NCBI RefSeq assembly: GCF_000190375.1
Contig: NZ_AEWG01000158.1
Coordinates: forward strand, 1-64,000
Direction: 5' to 3'
Source of the DNA: Rubrivivax benzoatilyticus JA2 = ATCC BAA-35
Lineage (GTDB): Bacteria > Pseudomonadota > Gammaproteobacteria > Burkholderiales > Burkholderiaceae_C
DNA length: 64,000 nucleotides
This document shows positions 19,740 to 30,139 of the stretch, piece by piece. The notes under the pieces are model-generated. The model did not search any database, had not been told where the DNA came from, and worked only from the letters and a program-made list of their open reading frames with translations. The number at the start of each line of letters is the position of its first letter. Positions within the stretch are counted from its first letter, which is position 1. A program made the translations under genes and the position numbers.

Positions 19740-20510
19740 TCAGGCCGCCGCTCCATGGCATTTCTTGTACTTGAGGCCGCTGCCACAGGGGCAAGGATCG
19801 TTGCGACCGGGTGTCTTCTCGACACGCCGGGTCTCGGGCTTGGGCGCGTGGTCGACCCACCACATCCGCAGGTCCTGCACGGCGTAGCAGGCCTCGTCGA
19901 TCAGGCGGTCGCGGTCGGCGCCTTCGTCGCCGTAGACGGCCTTCACGTGCTCGGCCAGTTCCTCGCTGCCTTCGGCCAGGCGCAGCGCGTGCACCTGGGC
20001 CAGCAGCTCCTCGAACGCGGCCATCGAGTCCTCGCCGGCGTCGGCGCGCCAGTCGGCGCTGAAGGCCTGCAGCGCGGCGAAGAAGCCATCGGCCCATTCG
20101 GCGCCGGTGACGAGGCCCGCGGCCTCCTCGGGCTTCAGGCCGTCGACCTCGATCGCCTCCTGGCGGCCGGCGTCGTCCCAGACGTACATCAGCGGCGCCA
20201 GGCGCAGCGCGTCGGGGTCCTCGTCGATCGACTCGGCGTCGAGCTGCACCGCCAGCGCCGCGGCGCGTGTGGCCAGCGCCTGCTCGGCGGCGGCCTGGTC
20301 CTCGGGGTCGGCGAAGGCACGTTCGTAGGCCTCGCCGGCCATCGCCGGCAGCCACTGCGCGATCGGCAGCGGCTTCGGGCCGGCGGCGAGCGCGGCGAGG
20401 AAGCCGTCGCACCATTCGGCCGACAGACGGCCGTCGAAGCCGCCGAGGCGCTGGCAGACGGTGCTGAAGGCCTCGATCTCGGCCTCGGTGTTCTGGCGTG
20501 CGGGTTTCAT
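19740..20510 (-). CDS. UPF0149 (YecA-like) protein with C-terminal SEC-C motif
   Basis: The 256-residue protein has a UPF0149/YgfB-like all-helical domain with duplicated motifs ([16 protein letters not shown] and [16 protein letters not shown]). It ends in a SEC-C zinc-binding motif: [19 protein letters not shown], with the CxC...KCH ligands. SEC-C motifs occur at the end of SecA and in YecA-type proteins that bind zinc and sometimes SecB or ribosomes. The precise role is unknown. It lies 88 bp after alaS on the same strand, so it may be co-transcribed. Confidence 0.88.
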   Translation of the reverse strand: MKPARQNTEAEIEAFSTVCQRLGGFDGRLSAEWCDGFLAALAAGPKPLPIAQWLPAMAGEAYERAFADPEDQAAAEQALATRAAALAVQLDAESIDEDPDALRLAPLMYVWDDAGRQEAIEVDGLKPEEAAGLVTGAEWADGFFAALQAFSADWRADAGEDSMAAFEELLAQVHALRLAEGSEELAEHVKAVYGDEGADRDRLIDEACYAVQDLRMWWVDHAPKPETRRVEKTPGRNDPCPCGSGLKYKKCHGAAA

Positions 20511-20598
20511 CGTGTGCGGCCGGCGGCAGCCGGCAGGTTCAGCCGGCGGCCGGCGGCAGCCGCGGCGGGTGAGAAGCAGGCCGGCGCCGCCCGGCGCC

Positions 20599-23232
20599 TC
20601 AGGCGCGCTCGCCGACCCAGCCGGCCACCGAGGCCAGCGCCTGCGGCAGCGCGGCGGCGTCGGTGCCGCCGGCCATCGCCAGATCCGGCTTGCCGCCGCC
20701 CTTGCCGCCGACCTGGCCGGCGACGAAGTTGACCAGCTCGCCGGCCTTGAGCTTGCCGCCGGCGACCAGATCGCCGGTGACGCCGGCGGCGAGCTGCACC
20801 TTGGCGCCATCGACGGCGGCCAGCACGATGGCCGCGCTCTTGAGCTTGTCCTTGAGCTTGTCCATCGTCTCGCGCAGCGCCTTGGCGTCGGCACCGGCCA
20901 GCGTCGCCGCCAGCACCTTGATGCCCTTGACGTCGACGGCCGAGGCCAGCAGCTCGTCGCCCTGGGCCGAGGCCAGCCGGCCCTTCAGCGCGGTGATCTC
21001 CTTGTCCAGCGCACGCAGCTGCTCGAGCACCGCGTCGACACGCGCCGGCACCTCGGCCGGCGTCACCTTCAGCGTCGCGGCGACACCGCCGAGCGCGCCT
21101 TCGAGCTGCTGCAGGTAGGCCAGCGCGTTGTCGCCGGTGACGGCCTCGACGCGGCGGATGCCGGCGGCGACGCCGCCTTCGGCGGCGATCTTGAACAGGC
21201 CGATGTCGCCGGTGCGCTGCACGTGCGTGCCGCCGCAGAGCTCGCGGCTGCCGCCGATGTCGAGAACGCGCACGGTCTCGCCGTACTTCTCGCCGAACAG
21301 CATCATCGCGCCGAGCTTCTGCGCCTCGTCGATGGCCATCGTGCGCGCCTGCGTGGCGGCGTTGGCCAGGATCTCGGCGTTGACCAGCGCCTCGACCTGG
21401 GCGATCTGGGCCGCGGTCACCGGCGCGTTGTGGGCAAAGTCGAAACGCGTGCGCTCCGGCGTCACCAGCGAGCCCTTCTGCTGCACGTGGCCGCCCAGCA
21501 CCTCGCGCAGCGCCTTGTGCATCAGGTGCGTGGCGCTGTGGTTGCGGATGGTCTTGGCGCGCAGCTCGGCGTCGACGCGCGCGACCAGCGTGTCGCCGAT
21601 CTCGATCTCGCCTTCGACGATGCGCGCCTGGTGGCCGTGCACCTGGGCCTGGATCTTCACCGTGTCCTCGACGACGAGGCGGGCGCGGCCGTTGCGCAGC
21701 TCGCCGCGGTCGCCGACCTGGCCGCCGCTCTCGGCGTAGAACGGCGTGTGGTCGAGCACGACGACGACGTCGTCGCCGGCCTGGGCCTTCGTCACCGGCG
21801 TGCCGTCGACGTAGATCGCGCTCACCTTGGCGTGTTCGCAGACCAGGTGCTCGTAGCCGTGGAAGGTGGTCGCCTCGCCGTCGTAGGCCAGGCCCTGGGC
21901 CATCTTGAACTTGGCTTTGCTGCGCGCCTGCTCGCGCTGGCGCTGCATCGCGGCGTCGAAGCCGGCGCCGTCGACGGTGACGCCGCGCTCGCGGCAGACG
22001 TCGGCCGTCAGGTCGAGCGGGAAGCCGAAGGTGTCGTGCAGCTTGAAGGCGGTCTCGCCGTCGATGACGGTGGCGCCACTGGCCAGCGCGCCTTCGAGGA
22101 TCTCCATGCCGTGGGCGATGGTCTGGAAGAAACGCTCTTCTTCCGCCTTCAGCACCTCGGTGATGCGCAGCTTGTCGCGGCGCAGCTCGGGATAGGCCTC
22201 GCCCATCTCGACGGCCAGGGCCTCGACCAGCGTGTGGAAGAAGGGCTTGCGCGCGCCGAGCTTGTAGCCGTGGCGGATGGCGCGGCGGGCGATGCGGCGC
22301 AGCACGTAGCCGCGGCCTTCGTTGCCGGGGATGATGCCGTCGGCCACCGTGAAGGCGCAGGCGCGGATGTGGTCGGCGATGACCTTCAGGCTCGGGCTCT
22401 CGGCGTCGACGTCCTGGCCGCCGGCAGCCTCGACGGCCGACCGGGCCGCGGCCAGCAGGTTCACGAACAGGTCGATCTCGTAGTTGCTGTGCACGTGCTG
22501 CAACACCGCGGCCAGGCGCTCCAGGCCCATGCCGGTGTCGACGCTGGGCTTGGGCAGCCGGTGCATCGTGCCGTCTTCGGTGCGGTTGAACTGCATGAAG
22601 ACGTTGTTCCAGATCTCGATGTAGCGGTCGCCGTCCTGCTCGGGGCTGCCCGGAGGGCCGCCGGCGACGTCCGGGCCGTGGTCGTAGAAGATCTCCGAGC
22701 ACGGGCCGCAGGGGCCGGTGTCGCCCATCATCCAGAAGTTGTCGCTGGCGTAGCGCGCGCCCTTGTTGTCGCCGATGCGCACGATGCGCTCGGCGGGCAG
22801 GCCGATGACCTTCAGCCAGATGTCGTAGGCCTCGTCGTCCTCGGCGTAGACCGTCGCCCAGAGCTTGTCCTTGGGCAGCTTGAAGTGCTCGGTCAGCAGC
22901 TCCCAGGCGAAGCTGATCGCGTCCTTCTTGAAGTAGTCGCCGAAGCTGAAGTTGCCCAGCATCTCGAAGAAGGTGTGATGCCGCGCGGTGTAGCCGACGT
23001 TCTCCAGGTCGTTGTGCTTGCCGCCGGCGCGGATGCACTTCTGGCTGGTCGTCGCGCGCGTGTACGGCCGCTTGTCGAAGCCGAGGAACACGTCCTTGAA
23101 CTGGTTCATCCCGGCGTTGGTGAACAGCAGCGTCGGGTCGTCGCCCGGCACCACCGGCGAACTCGGAACGATGGTGTGTCCCTTCGATTCGAAGAACTTC
23201 AGGAACGTGGAGCGGATCTCGGAGGCTTTCAT
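20599..23232 (-). CDS. alaS: Alanyl-tRNA synthetase
   Basis: This class II synthetase charges tRNA-Ala. The 877-residue length and full domain order are normal. The catalytic N-terminus begins [42 protein letters not shown]. The editing domain has [16 protein letters not shown] and [13 protein letters not shown] (the HxxxH and CxxxH zinc sites). A coiled-coil and DHHA1/C-Ala-like region follows with the Gly-rich [16 protein letters not shown]. The divergent SIMPL gene starts 54 bp away. Confidence 0.98.
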   Translation of the reverse strand: MKASEIRSTFLKFFESKGHTIVPSSPVVPGDDPTLLFTNAGMNQFKDVFLGFDKRPYTRATTSQKCIRAGGKHNDLENVGYTARHHTFFEMLGNFSFGDYFKKDAISFAWELLTEHFKLPKDKLWATVYAEDDEAYDIWLKVIGLPAERIVRIGDNKGARYASDNFWMMGDTGPCGPCSEIFYDHGPDVAGGPPGSPEQDGDRYIEIWNNVFMQFNRTEDGTMHRLPKPSVDTGMGLERLAAVLQHVHSNYEIDLFVNLLAAARSAVEAAGGQDVDAESPSLKVIADHIRACAFTVADGIIPGNEGRGYVLRRIARRAIRHGYKLGARKPFFHTLVEALAVEMGEAYPELRRDKLRITEVLKAEEERFFQTIAHGMEILEGALASGATVIDGETAFKLHDTFGFPLDLTADVCRERGVTVDGAGFDAAMQRQREQARSKAKFKMAQGLAYDGEATTFHGYEHLVCEHAKVSAIYVDGTPVTKAQAGDDVVVVLDHTPFYAESGGQVGDRGELRNGRARLVVEDTVKIQAQVHGHQARIVEGEIEIGDTLVARVDAELRAKTIRNHSATHLMHKALREVLGGHVQQKGSLVTPERTRFDFAHNAPVTAAQIAQVEALVNAEILANAATQARTMAIDEAQKLGAMMLFGEKYGETVRVLDIGGSRELCGGTHVQRTGDIGLFKIAAEGGVAAGIRRVEAVTGDNALAYLQQLEGALGGVAATLKVTPAEVPARVDAVLEQLRALDKEITALKGRLASAQGDELLASAVDVKGIKVLAATLAGADAKALRETMDKLKDKLKSAAIVLAAVDGAKVQLAAGVTGDLVAGGKLKAGELVNFVAGQVGGKGGGKPDLAMAGGTDAAALPQALASVAGWVGERA

Positions 23233-23286
23233 GCCGCGGATTCTAAGGTTGGGCCATCGTCCAGAATGGGGGTCAGGAGGTCCGTG

Positions 23287-24012
23287 ATGGCAGACAACAC
23301 GCGTTCCGTGGGGCTGGTGGCGGCGCTGGTCCTGGCGGCGGGGCTGGCCGCCGGCGGTTACGGCGTCGGCAAGGGGCTGGAGCGTTTCCGCGCCGCCGAC
23401 CGTTCGGTGACCGTCAAGGGGTTGGCCGAGAAGGATGTCGACAGCGACTACGCCGTCTGGCCGCTCGCGTTCCGGCGCGGCGGTGCCGACTTCGGCGCCG
23501 TGCAGCGCCAGCTCGCCGAGGACCGCGACCGCGTCGTCGCCTTCCTGAAGGCCCAGGGTTTCACCGAGGCCGAGATCGAGATCCGGCCGCTGCAGGTGCA
23601 GGACCTGTGGGCGCGCGAGTACGGCGGCAACAACCAGCCGCTGCGTTTCCAGGGCACGGCCCAGGTGCTGGTGAAGTCGGCACGGCCCCAGGCCGTCGAA
23701 GCCGCGGCGCTGGCCGTGGACCCGCTGATCCAGGCCGGCGTGCAGCTCGGCGGCGACGGCCCGGCCGGGCCGCGTTACCAGCTGCGCGCCTTCAACGAGG
23801 CCAAGGCGCCGCTGCTGGCCGAGGCCACGCGCAACGCGCGCGAGCAGGCCGAGAAGTTCGCCGCCGAGGCCGGCGCCACGCTGGGCGGGCTGCGCAACGC
23901 CAACCAGGGCGTGATCCAGATCGGCGCGGCGGGCGGTGAGGGCTTCGACGACGGCAGCGCACGCGTCAAGCGGCTGCGCGTCGTCAGCACCTTCGAGTAC
24001 ACGCTGGACTGA
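23287..24012 (+). CDS. SIMPL-domain (DUF541) envelope protein
   Basis: The 241-residue protein starts at the ATG at 23287 with an N-terminal membrane anchor or signal ([22 protein letters not shown]). A SIMPL domain follows: [32 protein letters not shown], then [22 protein letters not shown], and the C-terminal [34 protein letters not shown] proteins form periplasmic oligomers of poorly defined function, sometimes linked to oxidative stress. The gene is followed 35 bp later by gabD on the same strand, but no functional link is evident. Confidence 0.88.
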   Translation: MADNTRSVGLVAALVLAAGLAAGGYGVGKGLERFRAADRSVTVKGLAEKDVDSDYAVWPLAFRRGGADFGAVQRQLAEDRDRVVAFLKAQGFTEAEIEIRPLQVQDLWAREYGGNNQPLRFQGTAQVLVKSARPQAVEAAALAVDPLIQAGVQLGGDGPAGPRYQLRAFNEAKAPLLAEATRNAREQAEKFAAEAGATLGGLRNANQGVIQIGAAGGEGFDDGSARVKRLRVVSTFEYTLD

Positions 24013-24047
24013 CCCGGTCCGAGACCCCCAGAACCCGAGGACGAACG

Positions 24048-25526
24048 ATGGACGACACCGCTTCCCCGCTGGCCACGCTGGCCGATCCGTCGCTGCTGAA
24101 GACCGCCGGCCTGATCGACGGCGAGTGGATCGAGGCCGGCAGCCGCTTCGCCGTGCACGACCCGGCCACCGGCCGCGAACTGGCCCAGGTGGCCAACCTG
24201 GGCGCCGTCGACTGCGCCGCGGCCATCGCCGCTGCCGAGCGGGCCTGGGCGCCGTGGCGCGCCAAGACCGCCAAGGAACGCGGCGCGGTGCTGATGCGCT
24301 GGTTCGCGCTGCTGCACCAGCACGCCGACGACCTGGCGCGGCTGATGACCGCCGAACAAGGCAAGCCGCTGGCCGAGGCGCGTGGCGAAGTGACCTACGG
24401 CGCCAGCTTCATCGAGTGGTTCGCCGAGGAGGCGCGCCGCGTCTACGGCGAGACCATCCCGACCACCGACGGCAACAAGCGCTACCTGGTGATCCGCCAG
24501 CCGGTCGGCGTCTGCGCGGCGATCACGCCGTGGAACTTCCCGATCGCGATGATCACGCGCAAGGTCGCGCCGGCGCTGGCCGCCGGCTGCCCGGTGATCG
24601 TCAAGCCAGCCGAGCAGACGCCGCTGTCGGCGCTGGCGGTGGCCGAGCTGGCGCAACGCGCCGGCATGCCGGCCGGCGTCTTCAACGTGCTGCCGGCCGA
24701 TGCCGAGAACTCCATCGAGATCGGCAAGGTGCTGTGCACCAGCGACGTCGTGCGCCACCTGTCCTTCACCGGCAGCACCGAGGTCGGCCGCATCCTGATG
24801 AAGCAGTGCGCGTCGACGGTCAAGAAGCTGTCGCTGGAGCTCGGCGGCAACGCGCCGTTCATCGTCTTCGACGACGCCGACCTCGACAGCGCCGTCGAGG
24901 GCGCGCTGGTCAGCAAGTACCGCAACGCCGGCCAGACCTGCGTCTGCGCCAACCGCCTGTACGCCCAGGCCGGCATCCACGACGCCTTCGTCGAGAAGCT
25001 GGCGGCACGGGCACGCCAGATCGCCGTCGGCAACGGCTTCGAGCCCGGCGTGCAGCTCGGCCCGCTGATCGACGAGCCGGCGATGGCCAAGGTCGAGGCC
25101 CACGTCGCCGACGCGCTGGCGCAGGGCGCGCGCCTGGTGACCGGCGGCGAGCGTGTCGGCGAACGTTTCTTCGCGCCGACGGTGTTGGCCGGCGTGACGC
25201 CGGAGATGCGCTGCTCGAAGGAAGAGACCTTCGGCCCGATCGCCCCGGTGATCAAGTTCGAGACCGAGGCCGAGGCGATCGAACTCGCCAACGCCACCGA
25301 GTTCGGCCTGGCGAGCTATTTCTACAGCCGCGACATCGGCCGCATCTGGCGTGTCTCGGAGGCGCTGGAGTACGGCATGGTCGGCGTCAACACCGGGCTG
25401 ATCTCGACCGCCGAGGTGCCGTTCGGCGGCGTCAAGCAGTCGGGCCTGGGCCGCGAAGGCGCGCGCCAGGGCATCGACGACTACCTCGAGACCAAGTACG
25501 TCTGCCTCGGCGACATCCTGAAGTAA
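24048..25526 (+). CDS. gabD: NAD(P)-dependent succinate-semialdehyde dehydrogenase
   Basis: The 492-residue aldehyde dehydrogenase is closest to GabD, which oxidises succinate semialdehyde to succinate in GABA degradation. It has [30 protein letters not shown] (cofactor binding), the general base Glu in [20 protein letters not shown], and the nucleophile Cys in [15 protein letters not shown]. GabD-type signatures include [22 protein letters not shown] and the C-terminal [21 protein letters not shown]. No GABA transaminase adjoins it, so other C4 semialdehydes remain possible. Confidence 0.92.
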   Translation: MDDTASPLATLADPSLLKTAGLIDGEWIEAGSRFAVHDPATGRELAQVANLGAVDCAAAIAAAERAWAPWRAKTAKERGAVLMRWFALLHQHADDLARLMTAEQGKPLAEARGEVTYGASFIEWFAEEARRVYGETIPTTDGNKRYLVIRQPVGVCAAITPWNFPIAMITRKVAPALAAGCPVIVKPAEQTPLSALAVAELAQRAGMPAGVFNVLPADAENSIEIGKVLCTSDVVRHLSFTGSTEVGRILMKQCASTVKKLSLELGGNAPFIVFDDADLDSAVEGALVSKYRNAGQTCVCANRLYAQAGIHDAFVEKLAARARQIAVGNGFEPGVQLGPLIDEPAMAKVEAHVADALAQGARLVTGGERVGERFFAPTVLAGVTPEMRCSKEETFGPIAPVIKFETEAEAIELANATEFGLASYFYSRDIGRIWRVSEALEYGMVGVNTGLISTAEVPFGGVKQSGLGREGARQGIDDYLETKYVCLGDILK

Positions 25527-25530
25527 GGCT

Positions 25531-26427
25531 TCAGGCTTCCTCGTCGTTGGCCGCCGCGGCCGGGCCGCGGTCGGCCGGCTGCGCGGCGTCGCGGCCGACC
25601 GGCGTGAACTGCAGCGCCGCCCCCAGCGCCCGGCGCAGCAGCGGCTCGGCGCTCTTGCCGTGCTCCGGGTACGAAGCCAGCCCGGCGTGCGGCAGCAGGC
25701 GCTGCGCGCGCCCGGCGACGCTGAAGGGCTGCGACAGGATCGCCGCCAGCTTGTCCATCACACGCTCGCCGTCGGCCGGCGAGTCGATCCAGGCCAGCAG
25801 CACGGCGAACGCGTCGTGGCCGATCGAGGCGACGACGTCGCTGGCACGCAGCGCCGCGCGCAGCCGCACCGCGGCCTTGCGCCGCAGCACGTCGGCCGAC
25901 TCCTGGCCCAGCGTCTCGGCGACCGCGGCCAGGCCGTCGACGCGCAGCACGATCAGCGCCATCGGCGCCGGCTCGCGCTCGCGCAGCGCCAGCAGATGCG
26001 TCATGTGTTCCAGCAGCTGGGCGTGGTTGGGCAGCCCGGTCGGCAGGTCGGTCGAATAGCCCTTGCGCGCCGCGAGACCCAGGCGCCGGCGCTCGATCGC
26101 CAGGCGCAGCGCCCGCGGCACGTCGGTGGCGTCGGCCAGCACGTCCTGGACACCGAACTGCAGCAGCTCGACCGCCGCACGCGGCGCCGGTGCGTGCAGC
26201 ACGACGACGACCGCGGTGTCCAGCACGGCCTGCGCCAGCGCCGGCCAGTCCGGCAGTGCTCCGGGCTCGGCGGTGGCCAGCAGCAGCGCGTCCGGCGGCT
26301 GCTCGCGCAGGCGTGCCGCCACCTGCTCGGGCGAATCGCAGTGCTCGACGACGAAGGGACCGTAGGGCGACCCGGCGATCTCCGGGGCCCCGTCGCCCAG
26401 GCTGAGAACTCGAAACACTGCATCCAT
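25531..26427 (-). CDS. Degenerate GGDEF-domain protein with receiver-like N-terminus
   Basis: The 298-residue cytoplasmic protein starts at the ATG at 26427 (MDAVFRVLSLGDGAPEIAG). Residues about 1-125 resemble a receiver-type fold (VVVVLHAPAPRAAVELLQFGVQDVLA) without a clear phospho-acceptor Asp. Residues about 135-285 match a GGDEF domain from TDLPTGLPNHAQLLEHMTHLLALRE onward. The active-site loop reads VASIGHDAFAVLL instead of GG[DE]EF, so diguanylate cyclase activity is not expected. It may be a c-di-GMP or protein-binding regulator. It is convergent with gabD, with 4 bp between stops. Confidence 0.8.
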   Translation of the reverse strand: MDAVFRVLSLGDGAPEIAGSPYGPFVVEHCDSPEQVAARLREQPPDALLLATAEPGALPDWPALAQAVLDTAVVVVLHAPAPRAAVELLQFGVQDVLADATDVPRALRLAIERRRLGLAARKGYSTDLPTGLPNHAQLLEHMTHLLALREREPAPMALIVLRVDGLAAVAETLGQESADVLRRKAAVRLRAALRASDVVASIGHDAFAVLLAWIDSPADGERVMDKLAAILSQPFSVAGRAQRLLPHAGLASYPEHGKSAEPLLRRALGAALQFTPVGRDAAQPADRGPAAAANDEEA

Positions 26428-26764
26428 CGCGGCTCCCGCAGCGAGACGGCCTTGTCGCGCAGGCGACGCGGGCGGAGGGGATCCCCAGTTCACGGGGCCA
26501 CAACGGGCCGACAGCGGCCCGCGGTCACTGTAACCGCGTGCTGCGACGGTCCCGACATCAGCGCCAAGGCCGCCCACCGGGCCGTCGCGGCTGTTGCGGG
26601 CGCGCGACGTTGGTAGTTTTGTGGATGCCGCTAGCGTCACCCCCTTGTCTAACGTCGGGCTGCTGTCGGATTCCCGCGCCGCCGGCAGGCCATCGGCCTG
26701 CGTCGCCTGCCTCGGGTCCCGACCGGTTCCTCGTCACACCCGAAGTACAACCAGGAGACTGAAC
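26428..26764. other. 337-bp spacer before the porin gene
   Basis: No gene is visible. It holds an inverted repeat GCGGT-N7-ACCGC at 26521-26537 and a long presumed porin 5' leader. No convincing sigma-70 promoter could be picked out. Confidence 0.5.
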
Positions 26765-26767
26765 TTG
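26753..26767 (+). promoter_or_regulatory. Ribosome binding site and TTG start of the porin
   Basis: AGGAG at 26753-26757 lies 7 bases before a TTG at 26765. The signal peptide begins exactly there, so TTG is the most likely start. The nearest upstream in-frame ATG (26594) would add 57 non-secretory residues. Confidence 0.8.
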
Positions 26768-28120
26768 ATTTCCAAACCCAGAAGCCTGACCGCCCTCGCG
26801 CTGGCTGCCGCGGCCCTGTTCGCCGGTGCCGCGCAGGCTCAGGACGGCAGCGTGCAGATCTACGGCACGCTGGACCTGAGCGTCGACCGCATCAACAAGT
26901 CCGAAGGCAACGTCACCGGCACCGTCCAGGGGCTGGCCGGCGCCAACTCGGTCGTCTCGCCCGAGCAGAAGCAGACCCGCCTGGCGCCGAGCATGACGCG
27001 CCAGTCGCACCTCGGCGTGCGTGGCACCGAGCCGCTGGGCGGCGGCTGGGAGGCCAAGTTCACGCTCGAAGGCTCGGTCATCGCCGACAACGGCACGATG
27101 GGCAACGACGGCCGCATGTGGGGCCGCCAGGCCTGGGTGGCGCTGACGACGCCGGTCGGCGAAGTGCGGCTGGGCCGCCAGGTCTCGCCGATGCTGGCCG
27201 CCTACTTCCTGGGCACGCTCGACGGCATCGGCGGCACCGACCTGTTCGCCACCGGCGTCGCGCTGAACAACCTGCAGACCTACCAGGACAACGTCATCAG
27301 CTACGGCGTGCGCCAGGGTGCGTGGGCCGGCCGCGTGTCGTACTCGCCGAACGCCGGCGCCGCCGCGCGCATCAGCCCGGTGCGCTCGACGGCGACCAAC
27401 ACCCCGACCGGCACGATCCCGCCGTCGGGCTCGGCGCCGCAGCTGGGCCAGATCCTCGGCGGCCTGACCGCCGGTGCCGAGAGCGACGACGGCCGCGGCA
27501 AGACCTGGGGCGCGATGATCGCCTACCTGGGCGACGACCTGAAGGCCGTGGCCGCGTACAACCGCAACGACCTGTCCAACGTGCAGCTCGGCCTGCCGTT
27601 CCGCGTCACGCCGCTGTCGCCGGACGGCTTCCTGCCGCTGTTCGCCACCGAGAAGTTCACGAGCTACATGCTCGCCGCGAAGTACAAGTTCGCCTTCGGC
27701 ACCGAGCTCGGCGGCAGCTACTACCAGGGCCAGCTCGACGAGACCGGCGACACCGACCCGAAGATGCGCGTGCTGGCGATCGCGGCCAAGCACACGATCG
27801 GCTCGCTGGACCTCATCGGCCAGGTGATGCAGGCGAAGTTCACCAACTTCACCAAGGGCAAGGACACCGGCTTCATGCTCGGCGCCGACTACAACCTGTC
27901 CAAGCGCACCGCGATCTTCGCGCGCGCCGGCCAGGTCAAGGACGACCGCGGCGACATCTCCAACGGCAACCCCTTGCTCGGCGGCGCCGGCCTGGCCGGC
28001 GGCCCGGTGGCGCTGCTCGTCCCGCTGGGTTCGACCGAGGTGCCGCTGTTCTCGGGCGCCGGCATGAACATCGACGCCAAGACCAAGATGTTCGGCGTCG
28101 GCATCCGCCACTCGTTCTGA
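26765..28120 (+). CDS. Outer-membrane general porin (Gram-negative, 16-strand type)
   Basis: The 451-residue porin precursor has a cleavable signal (LTALALAAAALFAGAAQAQ), then the typical first strand DGSVQIYGTLDLSVDRIN. Further porin blocks are SHLGVRGTEPLGGGWEAKFTLEGSV, MWGRQAWVALTTPVGEVRLGRQ (strand 4 and the constriction-loop region), and alternating amphipathic strands up to KTKMFGVGIRHSF. The terminal Phe is the BAM recognition residue. It probably forms a trimeric channel for small hydrophilic solutes. Translation starts at TTG. A GC-rich terminator follows. It is monocistronic. Confidence 0.93.
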   Translation: MISKPRSLTALALAAAALFAGAAQAQDGSVQIYGTLDLSVDRINKSEGNVTGTVQGLAGANSVVSPEQKQTRLAPSMTRQSHLGVRGTEPLGGGWEAKFTLEGSVIADNGTMGNDGRMWGRQAWVALTTPVGEVRLGRQVSPMLAAYFLGTLDGIGGTDLFATGVALNNLQTYQDNVISYGVRQGAWAGRVSYSPNAGAAARISPVRSTATNTPTGTIPPSGSAPQLGQILGGLTAGAESDDGRGKTWGAMIAYLGDDLKAVAAYNRNDLSNVQLGLPFRVTPLSPDGFLPLFATEKFTSYMLAAKYKFAFGTELGGSYYQGQLDETGDTDPKMRVLAIAAKHTIGSLDLIGQVMQAKFTNFTKGKDTGFMLGADYNLSKRTAIFARAGQVKDDRGDISNGNPLLGGAGLAGGPVALLVPLGSTEVPLFSGAGMNIDAKTKMFGVGIRHSF

Positions 28121-28160
28121 TCCACGTCGCCCGGGGCCGCGAGGCCCCGGCCCACCCTGA

Positions 28161-28186
28161 CGCCCCGGCCCGCCGGGGCGTTTTTC
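28161..28186 (+). terminator. Intrinsic terminator of the porin gene
   Basis: The 8-bp stem CGCCCCGG / CCGGGGCG with a 4-nt loop is followed by TTTTTC, about 40 bp after the porin stop. Confidence 0.85.
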
Positions 28187-28200
28187 ATGGTGCGGCGGGC

Positions 28201-28234
28201 AAAGAAAAAGCGCCTGTCCGGGGGACAGGCGCTT
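28201..28234 (-). terminator. Intrinsic terminator of tRNA-Gly
   Basis: On the minus strand a 12-bp stem (AAGCGCCTGTCC / GGACAGGCGCTT) is followed by TTTTCTTT, 11 bp past the tRNA 3' end. Confidence 0.85.
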
Positions 28235-28244
28235 CATCGTGTTC

Positions 28245-28318
28245 TGGAGCGGGTGAAGGGAATCGAACCCTCGTATGAAGCTTGGGAAGCTGCCGTTCTA
28301 CCATTGAACTACACCCGC
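28245..28318 (-). tRNA. tRNA-Gly (anticodon CCC)
   Basis: The 74-nt gene includes an encoded CCA end. The acceptor stem is GCGGGTG / CACCCGC with U73 before CCA. The D-arm is AGTTCAATGGTAGAAC. The anticodon loop TTCCCAA gives anticodon CCC, reading GGG. The T-arm is GAGGGTTCGATTCCCTT. The anticodon stem GCAGC / GCTTC has one apparent C-U mismatch at 28:42. It is close to E. coli tRNA-Gly(CCC). Confidence 0.95.
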
Positions 28319-28406
28319 GCTGGGCCGGCATTCTAGCGCCGCCGCGGCGCTGTCGCGAGATGTCCCCGGCCCGGCGCGGCCAGCGCTCGCTACACTGCGC
28401 GCCCTC

Positions 28407-29090
28407 ATGGACGACACACCTTCTCCGCAACGGCCGATCCGCAGCTACGTGCTGCGCGCCGGCCGCATGGGCACCGGACAGCAGCGAGCGCTGGCCGAAC
28501 TCGGGCCCCGCTACGTGCTGCCCTACGCGGCGCAGCCCCTGGACTTCGCCGCCGTCTTCGGCCGCACGGCACCGGTGGTGCTGGAGATCGGCTTCGGCAT
28601 GGGCGACGCGACGGCCCAGGTGGCGGCCGCCTCGCCCGAGCGCGACCTGCTCGGCGTCGAGGTGCACGAGCCCGGCGTCGGCGCGCTGCTGCGCCACATC
28701 GGCGAACGCGGCCTGGAGAACGTGCGCATCCTTCGCCACGACGCCGTCGAGGTGCTGCGCGAGATGATCCCGCCGGCCTCGCTGGCCGGCGTGCACGTCT
28801 GGTTCCCCGACCCCTGGCACAAGAAACGGCACCACAAGCGCCGCCTGATCCAGCCGGCCTTCGTCGAACTGCTCGCCAGCCGGCTGGCGCCCGGCGGCTA
28901 CCTGCACTGCGCCACCGACTGGCAGCCCTACGCCGAGCAGATGCTGGAGGTGCTGTCGGCCAGCTCGCTGGCCAACACCGCCGCCGGCTACGCCGAACGC
29001 CCGGCCTGGCGGCCGCTGACCAAGTTCGAGGCCCGCGGCCTGCGCCTGGGCCACGGCGTCTGGGACCTGGTGTTCACTCGGACCAGCTGA
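28407..29090 (+). CDS. trmB: tRNA (guanine-N7)-methyltransferase
   Basis: TrmB makes m7G at position 46 of tRNAs, using SAM. The 227-residue protein has the Rossmann SAM motif [36 protein letters not shown], and the signature [49 protein letters not shown]. The C-terminus [22 protein letters not shown] binds the substrate. Its last 17 bp overlap the convergent uppP gene. The start at 28407 lies 88 bp from the divergent tRNA-Gly gene. Confidence 0.96.
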   Translation: MDDTPSPQRPIRSYVLRAGRMGTGQQRALAELGPRYVLPYAAQPLDFAAVFGRTAPVVLEIGFGMGDATAQVAAASPERDLLGVEVHEPGVGALLRHIGERGLENVRILRHDAVEVLREMIPPASLAGVHVWFPDPWHKKRHHKRRLIQPAFVELLASRLAPGGYLHCATDWQPYAEQMLEVLSASSLANTAAGYAERPAWRPLTKFEARGLRLGHGVWDLVFTRTS

Positions 29091-29931
29091 CGACGCCGCT
29101 CCACGCCGTCAGCAGCACGACGCAGCCGAAGACGATGCGATACCACGCGAAGACCGTGAAGTCGTGCGTGGAGATGTAGCGGATCAGCCAGCGGATGCAC
29201 AGCAGCGCACTGACGAACGCGAAGGCCGAGCCGACGAGGAACATCGGCGCGTCGCCCCAGTGCAGCGCGTCGCGCTGGCGGAACACCGAGTAGGCGCCGG
29301 CGCCCATCAGCGTCGGGATGCCGAGGTAGAAGCTGAACTCGGCGGCGCAGCGGCGCGAGAAGCCGAAGAGCATCGCGCCGATGATCGTCGAGCCCGAACG
29401 GCTGGTGCCCGGGACCAGCGCCAGGCACTGCACCAGGCCGACCTTCAGCGCGTCCAGCGGCGTCATGTCGTCGACGCTCTCGACACGCGCCCGGCGCGCG
29501 CCCTCCAGGTCGCGTTCGCCGAAGGCCCGCCGGTGGCGGCGTTCGACGAGCAGGATGACGATGCCGCCGACGATGAAGGCCGTGGCCACCGGCACCGGGT
29601 GGAACAGGTGCTCCTTGACGACCTTGCCCAGCGCCAGGCCGAACACCACCGCCGGCACGAAGGCGATCAGCACGTTGAGCGCGAAGCGCCGCGCCAGCGG
29701 GTCGTGGCCGATGCCGGTGACGGTGCGGCCCAGGCGCTGGCGGTACTCCCAGATCACCGCCAGCATGGCGCCGGTCTGGATCGCGATCTCGAAGACCTTG
29801 GCGGTCTCGCCGGTGAAGTCGAGCAGGGAGCCGGCGAGGATCAGATGCCCGGTGGAGGAGATGGGGAGGAACTCGGTGAGGCCCTCGACGATGCCCATGA
29901 CCGCGGCCTTGGCCAGCAGCAGCAAATCCAA
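29074..29931 (-). CDS. uppP: Undecaprenyl-diphosphatase
   Basis: UppP/BacA dephosphorylates undecaprenyl pyrophosphate in the membrane, recycling the lipid carrier for peptidoglycan and other glycans. The 285-residue polytopic protein has the two signatures [17 protein letters not shown] and [17 protein letters not shown]. The start appears to be TTG at 29931 ([17 protein letters not shown], the standard N-terminus), with AAGGGACG upstream as a plausible Shine-Dalgarno; I see no in-frame ATG near it. The 3' end overlaps trmB in convergent orientation. Confidence 0.95.
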   Translation of the reverse strand: MDLLLLAKAAVMGIVEGLTEFLPISSTGHLILAGSLLDFTGETAKVFEIAIQTGAMLAVIWEYRQRLGRTVTGIGHDPLARRFALNVLIAFVPAVVFGLALGKVVKEHLFHPVPVATAFIVGGIVILLVERRHRRAFGERDLEGARRARVESVDDMTPLDALKVGLVQCLALVPGTSRSGSTIIGAMLFGFSRRCAAEFSFYLGIPTLMGAGAYSVFRQRDALHWGDAPMFLVGSAFAFVSALLCIRWLIRYISTHDFTVFAWYRIVFGCVVLLTAWSGVVSWSE

Positions 29932-30108
29932 AATGCTCGTCCCTTGGAAGCGGCAAAGCGGCCGATCATAGAGGCCGCCGGCGACACGGCCGCCGATGTC
30001 ACCGCGGCGCGTGCGTGAAGCGCAGGACGAGCGCGCCGGGTCGCCTGCCCGGGCCGCGTCACGCGGCGACGCCGGAAAGCCGCCTTGCGGCCCGGCCGCC
30101 GGACTGGG

Positions 30109-30139
30109 TACAGTCCACTAATGACCTCGAAGTCATTAG
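30109..30139 (+). promoter_or_regulatory. Operator-like inverted repeat over the TetR-gene start, with a possible -10
   Basis: A perfect inverted repeat CTAATGAC-N6-GTCATTAG (30118-30139) covers the ATG at 30121. Just upstream, TACAGT (30109-30114) is 18 bp from TTGCGG (30085-30090), a possible -10/-35 pair that would start transcription at or next to the ATG. Repressor binding here would give autoregulation, a TetR-family habit. Confidence 0.6.
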
